Source: Candidatus Thorarchaeota archaeon
GTDB taxonomy: Archaea; Asgardarchaeota; Thorarchaeia; Thorarchaeales; Thorarchaeaceae
Direction of reading: 5' to 3'
Assembly: GCA_013388835.1 (NCBI GenBank)
Contig: JACAEL010000040.1
Location: 1 to 34,687, forward strand
Length of the DNA stretch: 34,687 nucleotides
The notes beneath the pieces were generated by a model, which saw only the letters and a program-made list of their open reading frames with translations, was not told the origin of the DNA and searched no databases. Made by a program: the position numbers and the translations under genes. This document shows positions 15,273 to 24,319 of the stretch, one piece after another. Each line of letters opens with the position of its first letter. Within the stretch, counting starts at the first letter, position 1.

Positions 15273-16517
15273 TCACGGGTGTCCTTCAGTAGCTCCTGGT
15301 CTTCGCACTCTGAGGGCTGCGACTACACCGGTGACCGTGAGGATGTTCAGGACTCCGGAGAGACCGTATAGATACCGATAGCTGCCGCTTGCCATGTACA
15401 CAGCCTGGCCCACCACAGGAGCAAGCAGGTTGGTGGATGACATGAGAAGCTGGAAAGTGCCAAGTGCCCGTCCCTGCCGCTCCCTTCCCACCCCCTCCAC
15501 TATGAGGCTTCTCTCAGCCCCTATCCAGAGCATCAGTGGGAACGCCCAGAAGACGTTGAGGAGCAACATTGCCAACCAACCCGATCCATAGCTGAAGAGG
15601 AGATACACCACTCCGTTCAAGACGACGGCCGCCAAGAGTGCCCGAGACTTGTTCCGGTCTGCGATGCCGCTGGCAGAGTGCATGACAACCACACTTGTTA
15701 GAGAGAATGCACTCCAAGTCGCTCCATAGACCGCATCGCTTACGGCCCACTCGTTGACACAGAGCGGACCGAGGTACTGTATTGCCATCCCAAAGGTGAA
15801 ATAGAAGGGCATCATGCCGGCGACCAGAACCCAGAAGTTGAAGCCTAGACCCCGAATCGACACGACCCCTGCCTGCTTCGCCTCCGTGCGAATCTCCACC
15901 GAGAGTGACTCCTTGATGACCAGAGGTGTGGCAGCCATGGCTACCATGGCGCCGACCGCTCCGAACAGCATGAGGTAGACTGGGTCAAGACCGAGAGTGA
16001 TGAGGACCCCTGCCGTCACCGGACACACTCCGTCGACAAAGAACGCTGGCATCAAGACCATAGTGAACTTGCGTGCTGGGTTGATGCTCTTCTCTGCCGC
16101 AATGATATCTGCAGGCATGGCACGCGATATGATGAGTATGAAGCTCCAGCCAAGACTGATCAGCGCATAGGCAAAGGGAAGCCAGGGCCAAACCGGAATG
16201 GCGAAGGTCAGGACCAGACCGAGTATCATTGGCACGAAGGCAACGGTCATTGTCTTCCGTCTGCCGATGACATCCGATATCATGCCCGACGCGAGATAGC
16301 CGATAAGAGCTGCCATTGTGCCTGCGACAAAGGTGAGGCTCATCTGGTACTCGCCTGTCAGAATCGGCTCGATGAATATGGCGTACCGCCAGGTCCAGAT
16401 GCTCATTGCGAACTGGGCCATCCCGATCACAATCGCGAGCCGCCACAGGTTCGGAGTCAAGCCGAGTCGCTCCCTTTCTCCTGTTACAGGCTCGATGCGC
16501 GTGTCGGGGGAGGTCAT
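15273..16517 (-). CDS. Major facilitator superfamily transporter
   Basis: The 414-residue protein has about twelve hydrophobic helices in two halves. A canonical MFS motif A follows the second helix: GYLASGMISDVIGRRKTMTV. The equivalent loop of the second half is shorter, with SGIADRNKSRALLA. A helix-4 region SLGWSFILIISRAMPADIIA and the late GRERQGRALGTFQ loop are also MFS-like. It should move a small solute across the cytoplasmic membrane by secondary transport; the substrate cannot be read from the sequence. ATG 16517 is preferred over an upstream in-frame start because AAGGTG lies 11-16 bases before it. It is divergent from the debranching-type gene, which raises the possibility of a sugar-related substrate, but that is only context. 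Confidence 0.85.
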   Translation of the reverse strand: MTSPDTRIEPVTGERERLGLTPNLWRLAIVIGMAQFAMSIWTWRYAIFIEPILTGEYQMSLTFVAGTMAALIGYLASGMISDVIGRRKTMTVAFVPMILGLVLTFAIPVWPWLPFAYALISLGWSFILIISRAMPADIIAAEKSINPARKFTMVLMPAFFVDGVCPVTAGVLITLGLDPVYLMLFGAVGAMVAMAATPLVIKESLSVEIRTEAKQAGVVSIRGLGFNFWVLVAGMMPFYFTFGMAIQYLGPLCVNEWAVSDAVYGATWSAFSLTSVVVMHSASGIADRNKSRALLAAVVLNGVVYLLFSYGSGWLAMLLLNVFWAFPLMLWIGAERSLIVEGVGRERQGRALGTFQLLMSSTNLLAPVVGQAVYMASGSYRYLYGLSGVLNILTVTGVVAALRVRRPGATEGHP

Positions 16518-16561
16518 TTCAGTACTCACACCTTGCCGTGGCCAGCATCGCATCTGACGTG

Positions 16562-16608
16562 CTTAATACGATGCCTGTATGTACGAATGCTAGCCACAAG
16601 TCTTAAAG
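16562..16608. promoter_or_regulatory. Divergent promoter region of the transporter and debranching-type genes
   Basis: On the minus strand CGTATTAAGC (about 16561-16571) lies roughly 48 bases before ATG 16517. On the plus strand AGTCTTAAAG (about 16599-16608) lies about 55 bases before ATG 16661. Both are plausible but weak TATA elements. Confidence 0.3.
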
Positions 16609-16660
16609 TGCAAATGTCCCCTGAAGGCGACACGTTGCAGCTGCCAGTGGTGCTGTTCCA

Positions 16661-18679
16661 ATGCCAATAGTACTTGAGGATGCAGACCTCAATCTCAACC
16701 GCGCAGTCACGTTTGAGTGGCTCTACACCAATGGACTGGGCGGTTACGCATCCTCAACAATCGTTGGCCTGAATACGCGTGGATATCATGGTATTCTTGC
16801 CTGCTCACTCAGCCCGCCAGTCGACAGATGGGTCACCGTGTCACGTCTTGACGAGGTGGTGGTGACCTCTCAGGGCGAGTGCAACCTGAGCACCGAGCAG
16901 ACGACCAAAGGTGTTACGCACCGGGGCTATCGGCAGCTGAGGGGCTTCATGATGAACCCACTACCTCAGATGACCTACGGTACCGATTGCTTGACGATGC
17001 ACAAGACCGTCTTCATGGCATACCGAAGGAACATCACAGTGGTGAACTATGAGTTGTCCACAACTGAGGAGACCGTCTTTACTGTCACTCCATTGCACAC
17101 AAACAGGCCCCTCCATGCAAGGCCTCCCACCCTTGACTTCACGCCCGAGTACGAGACCATCAATGAACACTCCTATCTTGCCTTCGATGAGAGGCGCAAC
17201 TCGCCATGGACCATTGTCTACACTCCCGACGCGGAGTTCATGTCCTCGGAGATTCGTGTCACCGAACCACAGGTGTACCGTGAGGACCAAGCTGAAGGAT
17301 TGCCTTGTATCGAACAGCTATGGATTCCGGGCGTCTTTCACACCATACTGAAGCCCGGTTCTCACTACATCTCGTTTCTGTTTGCTGCGGGTCCCGGCAA
17401 GAAGGAGTTGCTGGGAAGTCTGGGCACACTGACTAACGCGACAGTGAAAGACTTTGCAAAGCTGCGCTTTGATGAGTTGCGGCGGCGAAAGGTGCTGAAC
17501 GACAGGGCGTTCTCTCTCACTGAGAAGCCCCGAGACGAGGACATGGAGTGGCTGGTGTTCAATGCTGACTCGTTCATAGTGGACCGAGCAACATCGAAGG
17601 CACGCTCTGTGATTGCAGGGTACCACAGTCTGAAGGACATCGGTCTTGATGCCATGCTGTCACTGACCGGTCTCACCTTGTCCGTCGGTCGATTTCAGGA
17701 TGCCCGCGAGATACTGACCACCTATGCTCGGCACTCTCGGTATGGTCTTGTTGCCAACGACTTTCCAGAGCGAGGCATTCAACCGGAGTATGACAGCGTT
17801 GACGCATCACTGTGGTACATCCTCGCTTTGAGGAACTACGTTCGTGCTACGAGCGATACGGAGTTCCTGTCGGGTCTCATATGGGAGACTGTTGAGTCAA
17901 TCATCTCCGCCTTCAGACTGGGAACCAAATTCAACATTCACGAGGACCACGATGGGTTGATCTGGTCTGGAATCGAGGGCATCGAGGTCTCATGGATGAA
18001 CGAGCGCATCTAGGGGTGGGTTGCGACACCGAGGGTCGGGAAGTGCGTCGAGGTCAATGCCCTCTGGTACAATTCACTCATGGCGATCGGCGAGATGCTT
18101 GAGGCTCGTGGCTCTGACCCGTACGAATACACTGCGGTCGCCTCGTGGATTCGTGAATCGTTCAACCAAGTGTTCTGGAACCCGGACCTGCAGTGTCTCT
18201 ACGATGTGGTGACCGACGAAGCGAAGGATGACTCTATTCGTCCAAACCAGATTCTCGCTGTCGGCCTTCCCTTTGAGCTCTTGGACAAGGACAGGGCGAA
18301 AGCGGTACTCAAGGTGGTGACGGACGAACTGCTCACTCCTTACGGACTGAGGACCCTCTCGCCCAAGGACCGGAGGTTCGCGCGGGCAGTGACAGGCGGT
18401 CCTCGGGCACGGGCAGGAGCTGTTCACCAGGGAGCAGTACATCCGTGGTTGATTGGGCCCTATGTCTCAGCGTACTTGAATGTGCACGGGCGGACTGAAG
18501 AGAATCGGGCGTACGCGAAGGAACACTTCTTCCGTCCGGTCCTCAACACCATACGAAGCGGATGCCTTGGCACAATCTCTGACATGTTTGATGGAAGTAA
18601 GCCTCATCGAGACCGAGGCTGCGTGTCCAGAGCACGAAGTGTCGCAGAGCTCCTCAGGCTGTACTTTGAGGAGCTGTGA
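16661..18679 (+). pseudogene. Amylo-alpha-1,6-glucosidase / glycogen debranching-type gene interrupted by an in-frame TAG
   Basis: Residues 1-450 and the 221 codons after the stop are one reading frame separated only by TAG at 18011-18013. The N-terminal domain (EWLYTNGLGGYASSTIVGLN, RGYHGILACSL) is the debranching-enzyme N domain. The C-terminal part (EVNALWYNSL, IRPNQILAVGLPFELLD, LLTPYGLRTLSP, GAVHPWLIGPYV) is the (alpha/alpha)6-barrel catalytic domain. Normally this enzyme removes alpha-1,6 branches from glycogen-like polymers. The stop replaces one residue in the conserved WMDxxxGxWVxTPR region. Family-typical residues also differ: WMD is WMN (Asn447), S-E-x-F-D-G is SDMFDG, and HQGxVWPW is HQGAVHPW. 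As I recall, the first two carry the general acid and base. An ATG at 18080 could start a separate 199-residue product. An assembly error, a dead gene, readthrough or a two-part protein are all possible. Confidence 0.8.
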
Positions 18680-18768
18680 CGCTTACGGTTGTCGGGGGTG
18701 CACACACGAACAAGAATGACATCGATGATGACCACAACGCGAGTCACTGAGCGGTGGGACGTGAGAGA

Positions 18769-19761
18769 ATGAGTCTGCCAAGAGAAGTGCACTGTGTACC
18801 GCTCCCAACAGGACTGCCAGTTGGCCCTGTCAATGCCTACTTGATTGATGGCGATCCAATCACCCTTGTGGACACCGGTCTCAAGAGCGATGAGTCATGG
18901 CAAGCTCTCCAGCATCACTTGGCACAGACTGGACATACTGTTGCGGACGTGCGACAGATTCTCATCACGCATGGCCATGTAGACCATGCCGGTCAAGCCG
19001 CAAGGATTGTGGCCGCCCAGAAGACAGAGGGACTGACGCCCGCGCAGGTATACATTCACACGGGTGACCTTGAACGAGTCTCAGATTACGATGCGTACAT
19101 GGAAGCGAGGGCCGACGCGTATGTGAGGGTTGCTAGAGAGTCGGGCGTGTCACAGAGTGGTCTCATGCTGCCATCCCCATCCATGATCATCCGATACTTC
19201 CGCGGCATGGGGGAGTCTCTGGAGAGTGTGGTCGGCATCAATGACGGGACGTCCTTCAACACAGGGATTGGGCCCTTGGAGGCCGTATGGACTCCGGGTC
19301 ACTCGTTTGGGTCAACATGCTATGTCAGCCGCGAACACGGTCTGCTCTTCAGTGGGGACCATGTCTTGTCGGACATCAGCTCGAATCCAAGCATTGACTT
19401 TGACTCATTTCAGGACATCGCAATGCTCGTGTACCTGCGTTCGCTTGAGCGGCTTCGTGAGTTCGACGGCTACACGGTCCTGCCGGGACACCGTGACATC
19501 ATACGTCGGCTTGTCTCACGAATAGACGAGCTCATCGACGACTATGAACGCAAGTTTGACCAGGCAAGACAAGCACTCCGACCAACCCCACTGAGTGTCT
19601 ATCAGATGTCACGAGTGCTGTATGGCGACTACGGATTCGGACAGATGATACTTGCTCTGGCCGAGACAAATGACATCCTGAAGGTGCTTGAGCGCAGAGG
19701 TCAGGCACGGCTCGAAGTCAAGTCCGGCGTGCTGACAGCAAGACTCCCAGACACTGTATGA
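18769..19761 (+). CDS. Metallo-beta-lactamase-fold hydrolase
   Basis: The 330-residue protein has the fold's metal-binding signature THGHVDHAG (His68, His70, Asp72, His73), then TPGHSFGSTCY, LLFSGDHVLSD and VLPGHRDII, which together supply the two-zinc site. An N-terminal PVNAYLIDGDPITLVDTG is the usual first strand pair. The last 80 residues (SVYQMSRVLYGDYGFGQMIL, LKVLERRGQARLEVKSGVL) look like a winged helix, as in LACTB2/RNase-like or hydroxyacyl-thioester hydrolase relatives. The substrate could be a thioester, a phosphodiester or RNA and cannot be chosen from motifs alone. A GTG five codons upstream is possible, but ATG 18769 follows GTGAG closely. The gene follows the debranching-type gene on the same strand after an 89-base gap. 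Confidence 0.87.
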   Translation: MSLPREVHCVPLPTGLPVGPVNAYLIDGDPITLVDTGLKSDESWQALQHHLAQTGHTVADVRQILITHGHVDHAGQAARIVAAQKTEGLTPAQVYIHTGDLERVSDYDAYMEARADAYVRVARESGVSQSGLMLPSPSMIIRYFRGMGESLESVVGINDGTSFNTGIGPLEAVWTPGHSFGSTCYVSREHGLLFSGDHVLSDISSNPSIDFDSFQDIAMLVYLRSLERLREFDGYTVLPGHRDIIRRLVSRIDELIDDYERKFDQARQALRPTPLSVYQMSRVLYGDYGFGQMILALAETNDILKVLERRGQARLEVKSGVLTARLPDTV

Positions 19762-19778
19762 TACATCCAGCTCCTTAT

Positions 19779-19784
19779 TATATA
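19779..19784 (+). promoter_or_regulatory. TATA box upstream of the 1176-residue surface protein gene
   Basis: TATATA within CTTATTATATACTAGG lies about 200 bases before ATG 19986. If it is used, the transcript has an unusually long leader of about 175 bases for this window. That leader contains a 7-bp inverted repeat, TCCATCA (19823-19829) and TGATGGA (19850-19856). Confidence 0.45.
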
Positions 19785-19985
19785 CTAGGGTCTAATGATA
19801 CCTTGCAGTCCAATGGTCCATTTCCATCAGAGAACATGAGGTATCCCTTTGATGGACATTAACCCAGAGCATCCTTCACGCCCGAACACCTTGCCGGTAA
19901 TCGTGCACTTACAGAGTGGTACAGAGAGTGATGTACAGCCCGGTGAGGCTTGGGTGGCTGGCTTGCTCAATGTGAGGTAACAGAC

Positions 19986-22900
19986 ATGAGAAAAGCAGAC
20001 ACACTGACAATAGTGGCACTCCTAGTGACCAGCGTGGCCACCGGTGCCCTAATGGTAAGTGCCCAGTCATCGGAGCCCTTCGTGACGGTCGGTTGGCGGG
20101 AAGTGAACCAGTTCACGGAGTTCGAACACACCAATGAGAACTCACAGTGGATCTTTGGTCCACAACCAGTCACAGTGGCCTACTACGAGGCCAACAACAC
20201 CGACATCAGTCAGAACAAGTATCGGCTTGAGGTGGGCACTGAGTTCATAGTGAACATAACAATCCCGAAGAGCTTCCTTGGTCCGGATGTCGGACTTGAA
20301 GCGGTCGTGTTCTGGGGGAAGGGAGTGCTCCCAAGGTCTCCTGTCTTTGCAGTGAGCTACAATGTCACAGCTGACAAGTGGGAGTCATTCGCTTTCCGAT
20401 ACACGCCAGGGTCGGAAGAGCCGGTCGCTAGCGACTTCATGCATCTGGATGTTGCAGAGTCGAGTTACGGAGAGGGAGTGCAGGACCACCAGGTCAGCTT
20501 CCACATCACGTATTCGTTGAGCGTAGGTCCGCGTATCCTGATGACCGGGATGCAGGCCGTCGACACACTCAATCGGCCCTCGTCACCGTCTTGGCTGGCT
20601 GCAGTGGGTCGGGGTTTCGAGACACCCCCGCTCGGACTTGAGACCGATGTCGACCCTCGTTCATTTGGTCTCACAGAGTACTACTACGCTGAGGTCACTG
20701 ATCTGTCCGGCAACCTCCTGCATCACGTCGGCTTCTGGGATGAGTTCGTCTTCCACATTCGAGCGAACGTCGAGTTTGGCGAGGTGGTGATCCCGTTCTC
20801 ATACATCACGATGAATGAGTCGTACTTCCGCGACTACATTATTCACTTGCCGGTCAATCCCTACAGCCTAAGCACATCGTGGACAACCCTCACTGAGCTA
20901 CCGCCTTTCCTCGTCTTCATCTACGATGGCGGAGTCCCGGAGGTTGCAGCTGGCTTCCTGGACAATGTCAGCTGGCACTGGAGCATTGACGCTCAGATGT
21001 GGTATCCATCCTTTGACATTCTGATCAACGAGACGATAGACATCAGCGACTACTACGTCCTCACCGGAACGGAGGTCCTGAACGGCGGGGCGTCTGTGTC
21101 GTGGACCGGCTGCTACACTGACAAGACCGACATGAACCCAGATCCACTTTCCGTCGGTGCAACAATCCGACCAGACCCGTTCTTCTGGAGGGTTGAGGAC
21201 ATGAAGGACCAAGCACTTGTGCCACGGCCTGAGATAGTCTCCCACAGCACTGTGCTCCTTGCTTTCATGGACCGTTTCATCGAAGGCTATGTGAAGCGTG
21301 ATGGAGTCATTGTACACCGGGTCGAGCAGGGCGACATCCTGAATGTGACTCTCGAGATCTATGGTCCTGGTGCTTTGATCAACGGTACGACCTACATTCC
21401 TTTCAACATGACACACTCAGGTTATGACTGGGCGGGACTCTATGTACACATCAGACGTGACAACGTCACGCTATGGGTCGAGGGCCAGTCCCGAGGTGAG
21501 AATGCCACTCATTACTGGTTGAAGCTGTACCACTACAACATGACTCTGTTCTACGAGAGCCAGACTTTCGATTCCTCAGTGTCTGTCACCACGATAACAT
21601 ACGACAAGGCAACACACGGTGAGGTTGCGTGGACCACAGAGTATCACAACGACTGGCTAACCCTTCATGATGCAGGACTTGTGGTAGGAGCCCAGCACTC
21701 GACTGCTTGGTTCGTCCTCACCTTTGAAGACGAGGCTCCCGATATGGTCTTTTCAAGTGCCCATCTGATCTCCGGTTTCCATGCGCTTGGTCAGTGGAAT
21801 GTGTCCTTGGAGGGTCAGAACAACTGGGTCTTGTATCCTGTCATCGGCCCAAGCTACAACTGGGACGACAACAGTTCATCGGTGGTCGAGACACTAGATG
21901 GCAGAGTGCTATGGACTCCCAACCGGTTCATACTGGGTGGTCTCGACCCATGGGAGCCTGAGGCATGGACTGTCACTGATGACGGTGCAATCGACCTTGA
22001 TGGCAATGAGTTCACGACTGAAGACCAGTACTTCGTCATGCGCACGGGCTACTGGAAGGACTGGGGCAACACGAGCGTCGAGGGAATGATCGTGTCATAC
22101 GTTCTCGATCCATCTCCGGGCAACAACGGCGATGAGTATCATGCGTCCAACTGGATGGGCGTTGTCGAGATGACAATCGAGTTCGAGGCCAATGAGACCT
22201 TCCACTGGTATCATGCCTCCGACTTCACCCCCGTGAACAACTCGGAACTCGCATCCATTCGCACCTTGATGTGGGCAAATGAGACGGCCGGTATACCGAA
22301 TCCGGGATATCGGTATGTCGCCTGGACAACCACCAGCAGAGTCCTCGATCTGACTCCCCTCACTGGTCTGGACAGCAATGTCTGGACAAACACATGGTTC
22401 GCGTGGGGGACTGAGCAGACGTACCGTGTTGCGATATCAGAGACCTCAACCACATGGGCGATGTTCAGAGCCAAATACGCAGGACTGTTGCTCTTCAACG
22501 ACACTCTTGAGGACGGCGCAGACAGCGCACCTGACTTTGCCATAGTGGACGGGCATGTCGTGACAGAAGAGGTAACACATCTTGTCCTCATCGACTCAGT
22601 GGACTCCATTGTCCTTCGCAAGCCGTTTGGTGCGACAAACCAGACCGGCTTGGTGCAAGTGACTCCTGACACACCGGTCGAATTCGGCATCTCCATTGTG
22701 GGTGTCAACGTCACAATCTATCCGCTCAGAGTCGAGCACTCTGAAGGCCTTCGAGGAGCATGGGACTTTAGAGAGTCGTTTGAAGGAGCACTCGGTCTCA
22801 ATCCGGAGCTCTTCGACTATGCCGTGACGCATGCCAGGGTGACACAGATGTCCTTTGACATTCGCTTCACCACGGACATGGTCCAGTACGACCCTGATGA

Positions 22901-23516
22901 CCCGACCAGGTGGAACCATGCTGTATCCTGCAAGATAGACCAGACCTTCGGGAACTGGACTCTTGAGGAGTTCGACAACTCAGTACTTGAGGACCGCAGT
23001 CTGGCTGTGAACTTCTTCGGGGTGCTCGCCACAGGTACAAGGTCACAGTACACTGCTAACGGAACGGTCGTGACGGACCCGAACAGCGCCAGCCTGAATG
23101 CGTCCTACTACACATTTGGTGCCGCTGACATGCCGTACGCGGAAGTCAGGATGGGTGGACTGCCATACACATACGGCGGCGACGGTCATACCACTGTCTA
23201 TACATCGGGCTCCTCCACCGCGCCAATCGGTGCCTTCAGCCTGATGTACGAGTCCTCCTCAGGTAGCACTGTGACCGACTGGACCATAGAGGCCTCGATG
23301 CTCTTCATGACTGCCGGTTACGAGCACTGGGGCGGCCACGAGATTCTGTGCGACCCCGTGTTCATATCGTATCCGAGCGCCATGCAGACAAGCTACACAA
23401 CCACCACTGGTGGGACAACTACTGGTACTACGGGTGGAAACGGTGCTGTCATTCTGGTAGCAGCGATTGCTATCATCGTGGTCCTTGGCTGCGCAGCAGT
23501 CCGCAGGAAACACTAG
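19986..23516 (+). CDS. Large secreted, membrane-anchored surface protein (S-layer-like)
   Basis: The 1176-residue product begins MRKADTLTIVALLVTSVATG, a signal peptide with cleavage likely after the following VSAQ. It ends with a Thr/Gly-rich linker, a transmembrane helix (AVILVAAIAIIVVLG) and basic RRKH, the layout of archaeal envelope proteins held by a C-terminal anchor. N-x-S/T sequons occur throughout and cysteines are almost absent. Aromatic and Asp-rich beta segments dominate (for example WSIDAQMWYPSFDILINETI). No catalytic motif or known domain was recognised. ATG 19986 is favoured over upstream in-frame codons by GAGGT (19974-19978) seven bases ahead and by the signal peptide. It is followed immediately by a strong terminator. 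An S-layer or major envelope glycoprotein role is an inference from architecture. Confidence 0.85.
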   Translation: MRKADTLTIVALLVTSVATGALMVSAQSSEPFVTVGWREVNQFTEFEHTNENSQWIFGPQPVTVAYYEANNTDISQNKYRLEVGTEFIVNITIPKSFLGPDVGLEAVVFWGKGVLPRSPVFAVSYNVTADKWESFAFRYTPGSEEPVASDFMHLDVAESSYGEGVQDHQVSFHITYSLSVGPRILMTGMQAVDTLNRPSSPSWLAAVGRGFETPPLGLETDVDPRSFGLTEYYYAEVTDLSGNLLHHVGFWDEFVFHIRANVEFGEVVIPFSYITMNESYFRDYIIHLPVNPYSLSTSWTTLTELPPFLVFIYDGGVPEVAAGFLDNVSWHWSIDAQMWYPSFDILINETIDISDYYVLTGTEVLNGGASVSWTGCYTDKTDMNPDPLSVGATIRPDPFFWRVEDMKDQALVPRPEIVSHSTVLLAFMDRFIEGYVKRDGVIVHRVEQGDILNVTLEIYGPGALINGTTYIPFNMTHSGYDWAGLYVHIRRDNVTLWVEGQSRGENATHYWLKLYHYNMTLFYESQTFDSSVSVTTITYDKATHGEVAWTTEYHNDWLTLHDAGLVVGAQHSTAWFVLTFEDEAPDMVFSSAHLISGFHALGQWNVSLEGQNNWVLYPVIGPSYNWDDNSSSVVETLDGRVLWTPNRFILGGLDPWEPEAWTVTDDGAIDLDGNEFTTEDQYFVMRTGYWKDWGNTSVEGMIVSYVLDPSPGNNGDEYHASNWMGVVEMTIEFEANETFHWYHASDFTPVNNSELASIRTLMWANETAGIPNPGYRYVAWTTTSRVLDLTPLTGLDSNVWTNTWFAWGTEQTYRVAISETSTTWAMFRAKYAGLLLFNDTLEDGADSAPDFAIVDGHVVTEEVTHLVLIDSVDSIVLRKPFGATNQTGLVQVTPDTPVEFGISIVGVNVTIYPLRVEHSEGLRGAWDFRESFEGALGLNPELFDYAVTHARVTQMSFDIRFTTDMVQYDPDDPTRWNHAVSCKIDQTFGNWTLEEFDNSVLEDRSLAVNFFGVLATGTRSQYTANGTVVTDPNSASLNASYYTFGAADMPYAEVRMGGLPYTYGGDGHTTVYTSGSSTAPIGAFSLMYESSSGSTVTDWTIEASMLFMTAGYEHWGGHEILCDPVFISYPSAMQTSYTTTTGGTTTGTTGGNGAVILVAAIAIIVVLGCAAVRRKH

Positions 23517-23523
23517 TCTGAAT

Positions 23524-23566
23524 GAGAGGGTGCTTCGGCATCCTCTCCTCTCTTTCTTTTCCCTTT
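23524..23566 (+). terminator. UUCG-capped hairpin terminator after the large surface protein gene
   Basis: GAGAGGGTGC (23524-23533), TTCG, GCATCCTCTC (23538-23547) form a 10-bp stem with one G-U pair and a UUCG tetraloop, starting seven bases after the stop codon. A pyrimidine tract rich in T (CTCTCTTTCTTTTCCCTTTC) follows. This is a textbook intrinsic terminator layout. Confidence 0.75.
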
Positions 23567-23567
23567 C

Positions 23568-24224
23568 TTATGGTCCCCCAAGTATGACACGCCACGAGGA
23601 GGGGAGCGTATCCATCACTCCCGTGGGTTCACTGAGGTAACTGTTATCGAAGCGCATCACGGTCGACCACCCGTGCTTTCCGTATTCATAGCAGGCGCAT
23701 GCCGCAAAGCCCATCTCGAGCCAGTCTTCCACATCCACACAAATGCGGCTGCGGCCGACCACAAGAGAGTCGAACAGCACGCTCATTGCGGGGTCCGTCA
23801 CAATGGCAACTACCCCATCACGATACAACTCTGCGATCTTCGTGATACACTCGCCGATCCTCTTTCGGGCTTGTTGACGAGACTCTCCCTTTGGAGTGAG
23901 CGGTTGATCCGAGTTCCAGAACTTCAAGACCTGTTCGGGCGATGAACTTCTCAGAGAAACTCCTGACAGGCAGGAACGGCTATCCACCTTCAAGCCGTAC
24001 TCCTTGGCTATGACGGCCGCAGTCTGGATTGCGCACCTGTCCTCGGCGAAGACTGCGTTGAGAAGGGGCATTACTCTTGAACGGGCCAGCTCGATTGCCT
24101 GATTTATTCCTCTCTCACTGAGGTCTCCGTTGTTGTCGTCTGGTTCTGCATGCGTGACAACGTAGACCTGTGTCCTTGGGCCCAGTGCCTTAAGTGGTTC
24201 TCCCTTCTGCACCAGTTCGAACAT
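23568..24224 (-). CDS. Degenerate histidine-phosphatase-superfamily protein
   Basis: The 218-residue protein follows the phosphoglycerate-mutase-like fold order: VYVVTHAEPDDNNGDLSERG at the N-terminus (catalytic His25), AVFAEDRCAIQTAAVIAKEYGL (the usual SxxxRxxQTA), PLTPKGESRQQARKRI, then VVAIVTDPAMSVLFDSL. In active members the first motif is RHGE and the last is V-S-H-G; here the arginine is Thr24 and the second histidine is replaced in the IVTDPAM segment (Asp144). Phosphatase activity by the normal mechanism is therefore unlikely, and a binding or regulatory role is possible. A TTG ten codons upstream is an alternative start. A TATA-like ACATATTA on the minus strand (about 24262-24269) suits ATG 24224. 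It is divergent from the zinc-finger gene. Confidence 0.75.
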   Translation of the reverse strand: MFELVQKGEPLKALGPRTQVYVVTHAEPDDNNGDLSERGINQAIELARSRVMPLLNAVFAEDRCAIQTAAVIAKEYGLKVDSRSCLSGVSLRSSSPEQVLKFWNSDQPLTPKGESRQQARKRIGECITKIAELYRDGVVAIVTDPAMSVLFDSLVVGRSRICVDVEDWLEMGFAACACYEYGKHGWSTVMRFDNSYLSEPTGVMDTLPSSWRVILGGP

Positions 24225-24295
24225 CTCTGAGCCTCGACCGAGCTCCTCACGCAATGCGCACTAATATGTATCGGATGTAGGTCCGTGAGTAAAAA

Positions 24296-24303
24296 CCTTA
24301 TAG
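24296..24303 (+). promoter_or_regulatory. TATA element of the zinc-finger protein gene (leaderless start)
   Basis: CCTTATAG within AAAACCTTATAGTC lies 17-24 bases before GTG 24320, so the transcript should be leaderless or nearly so. The divergent minus-strand element for the phosphatase-like gene is about 30 bases away. Confidence 0.5.
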
Positions 24304-24319
24304 TCAATGCCACCATCGA

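Noticed and set aside
18011-18013. Pyrrolysine or another TAG reassignment at the interrupted debranching gene
   Set aside because: TAG serves as the ordinary terminal stop of several intact genes here (for example at 5024, 11107, 23516 and 26260), and no pyl genes are visible; after the TAG at 11107 the frame would run on for over 300 bases of nonsense, so global reassignment is unlikely.
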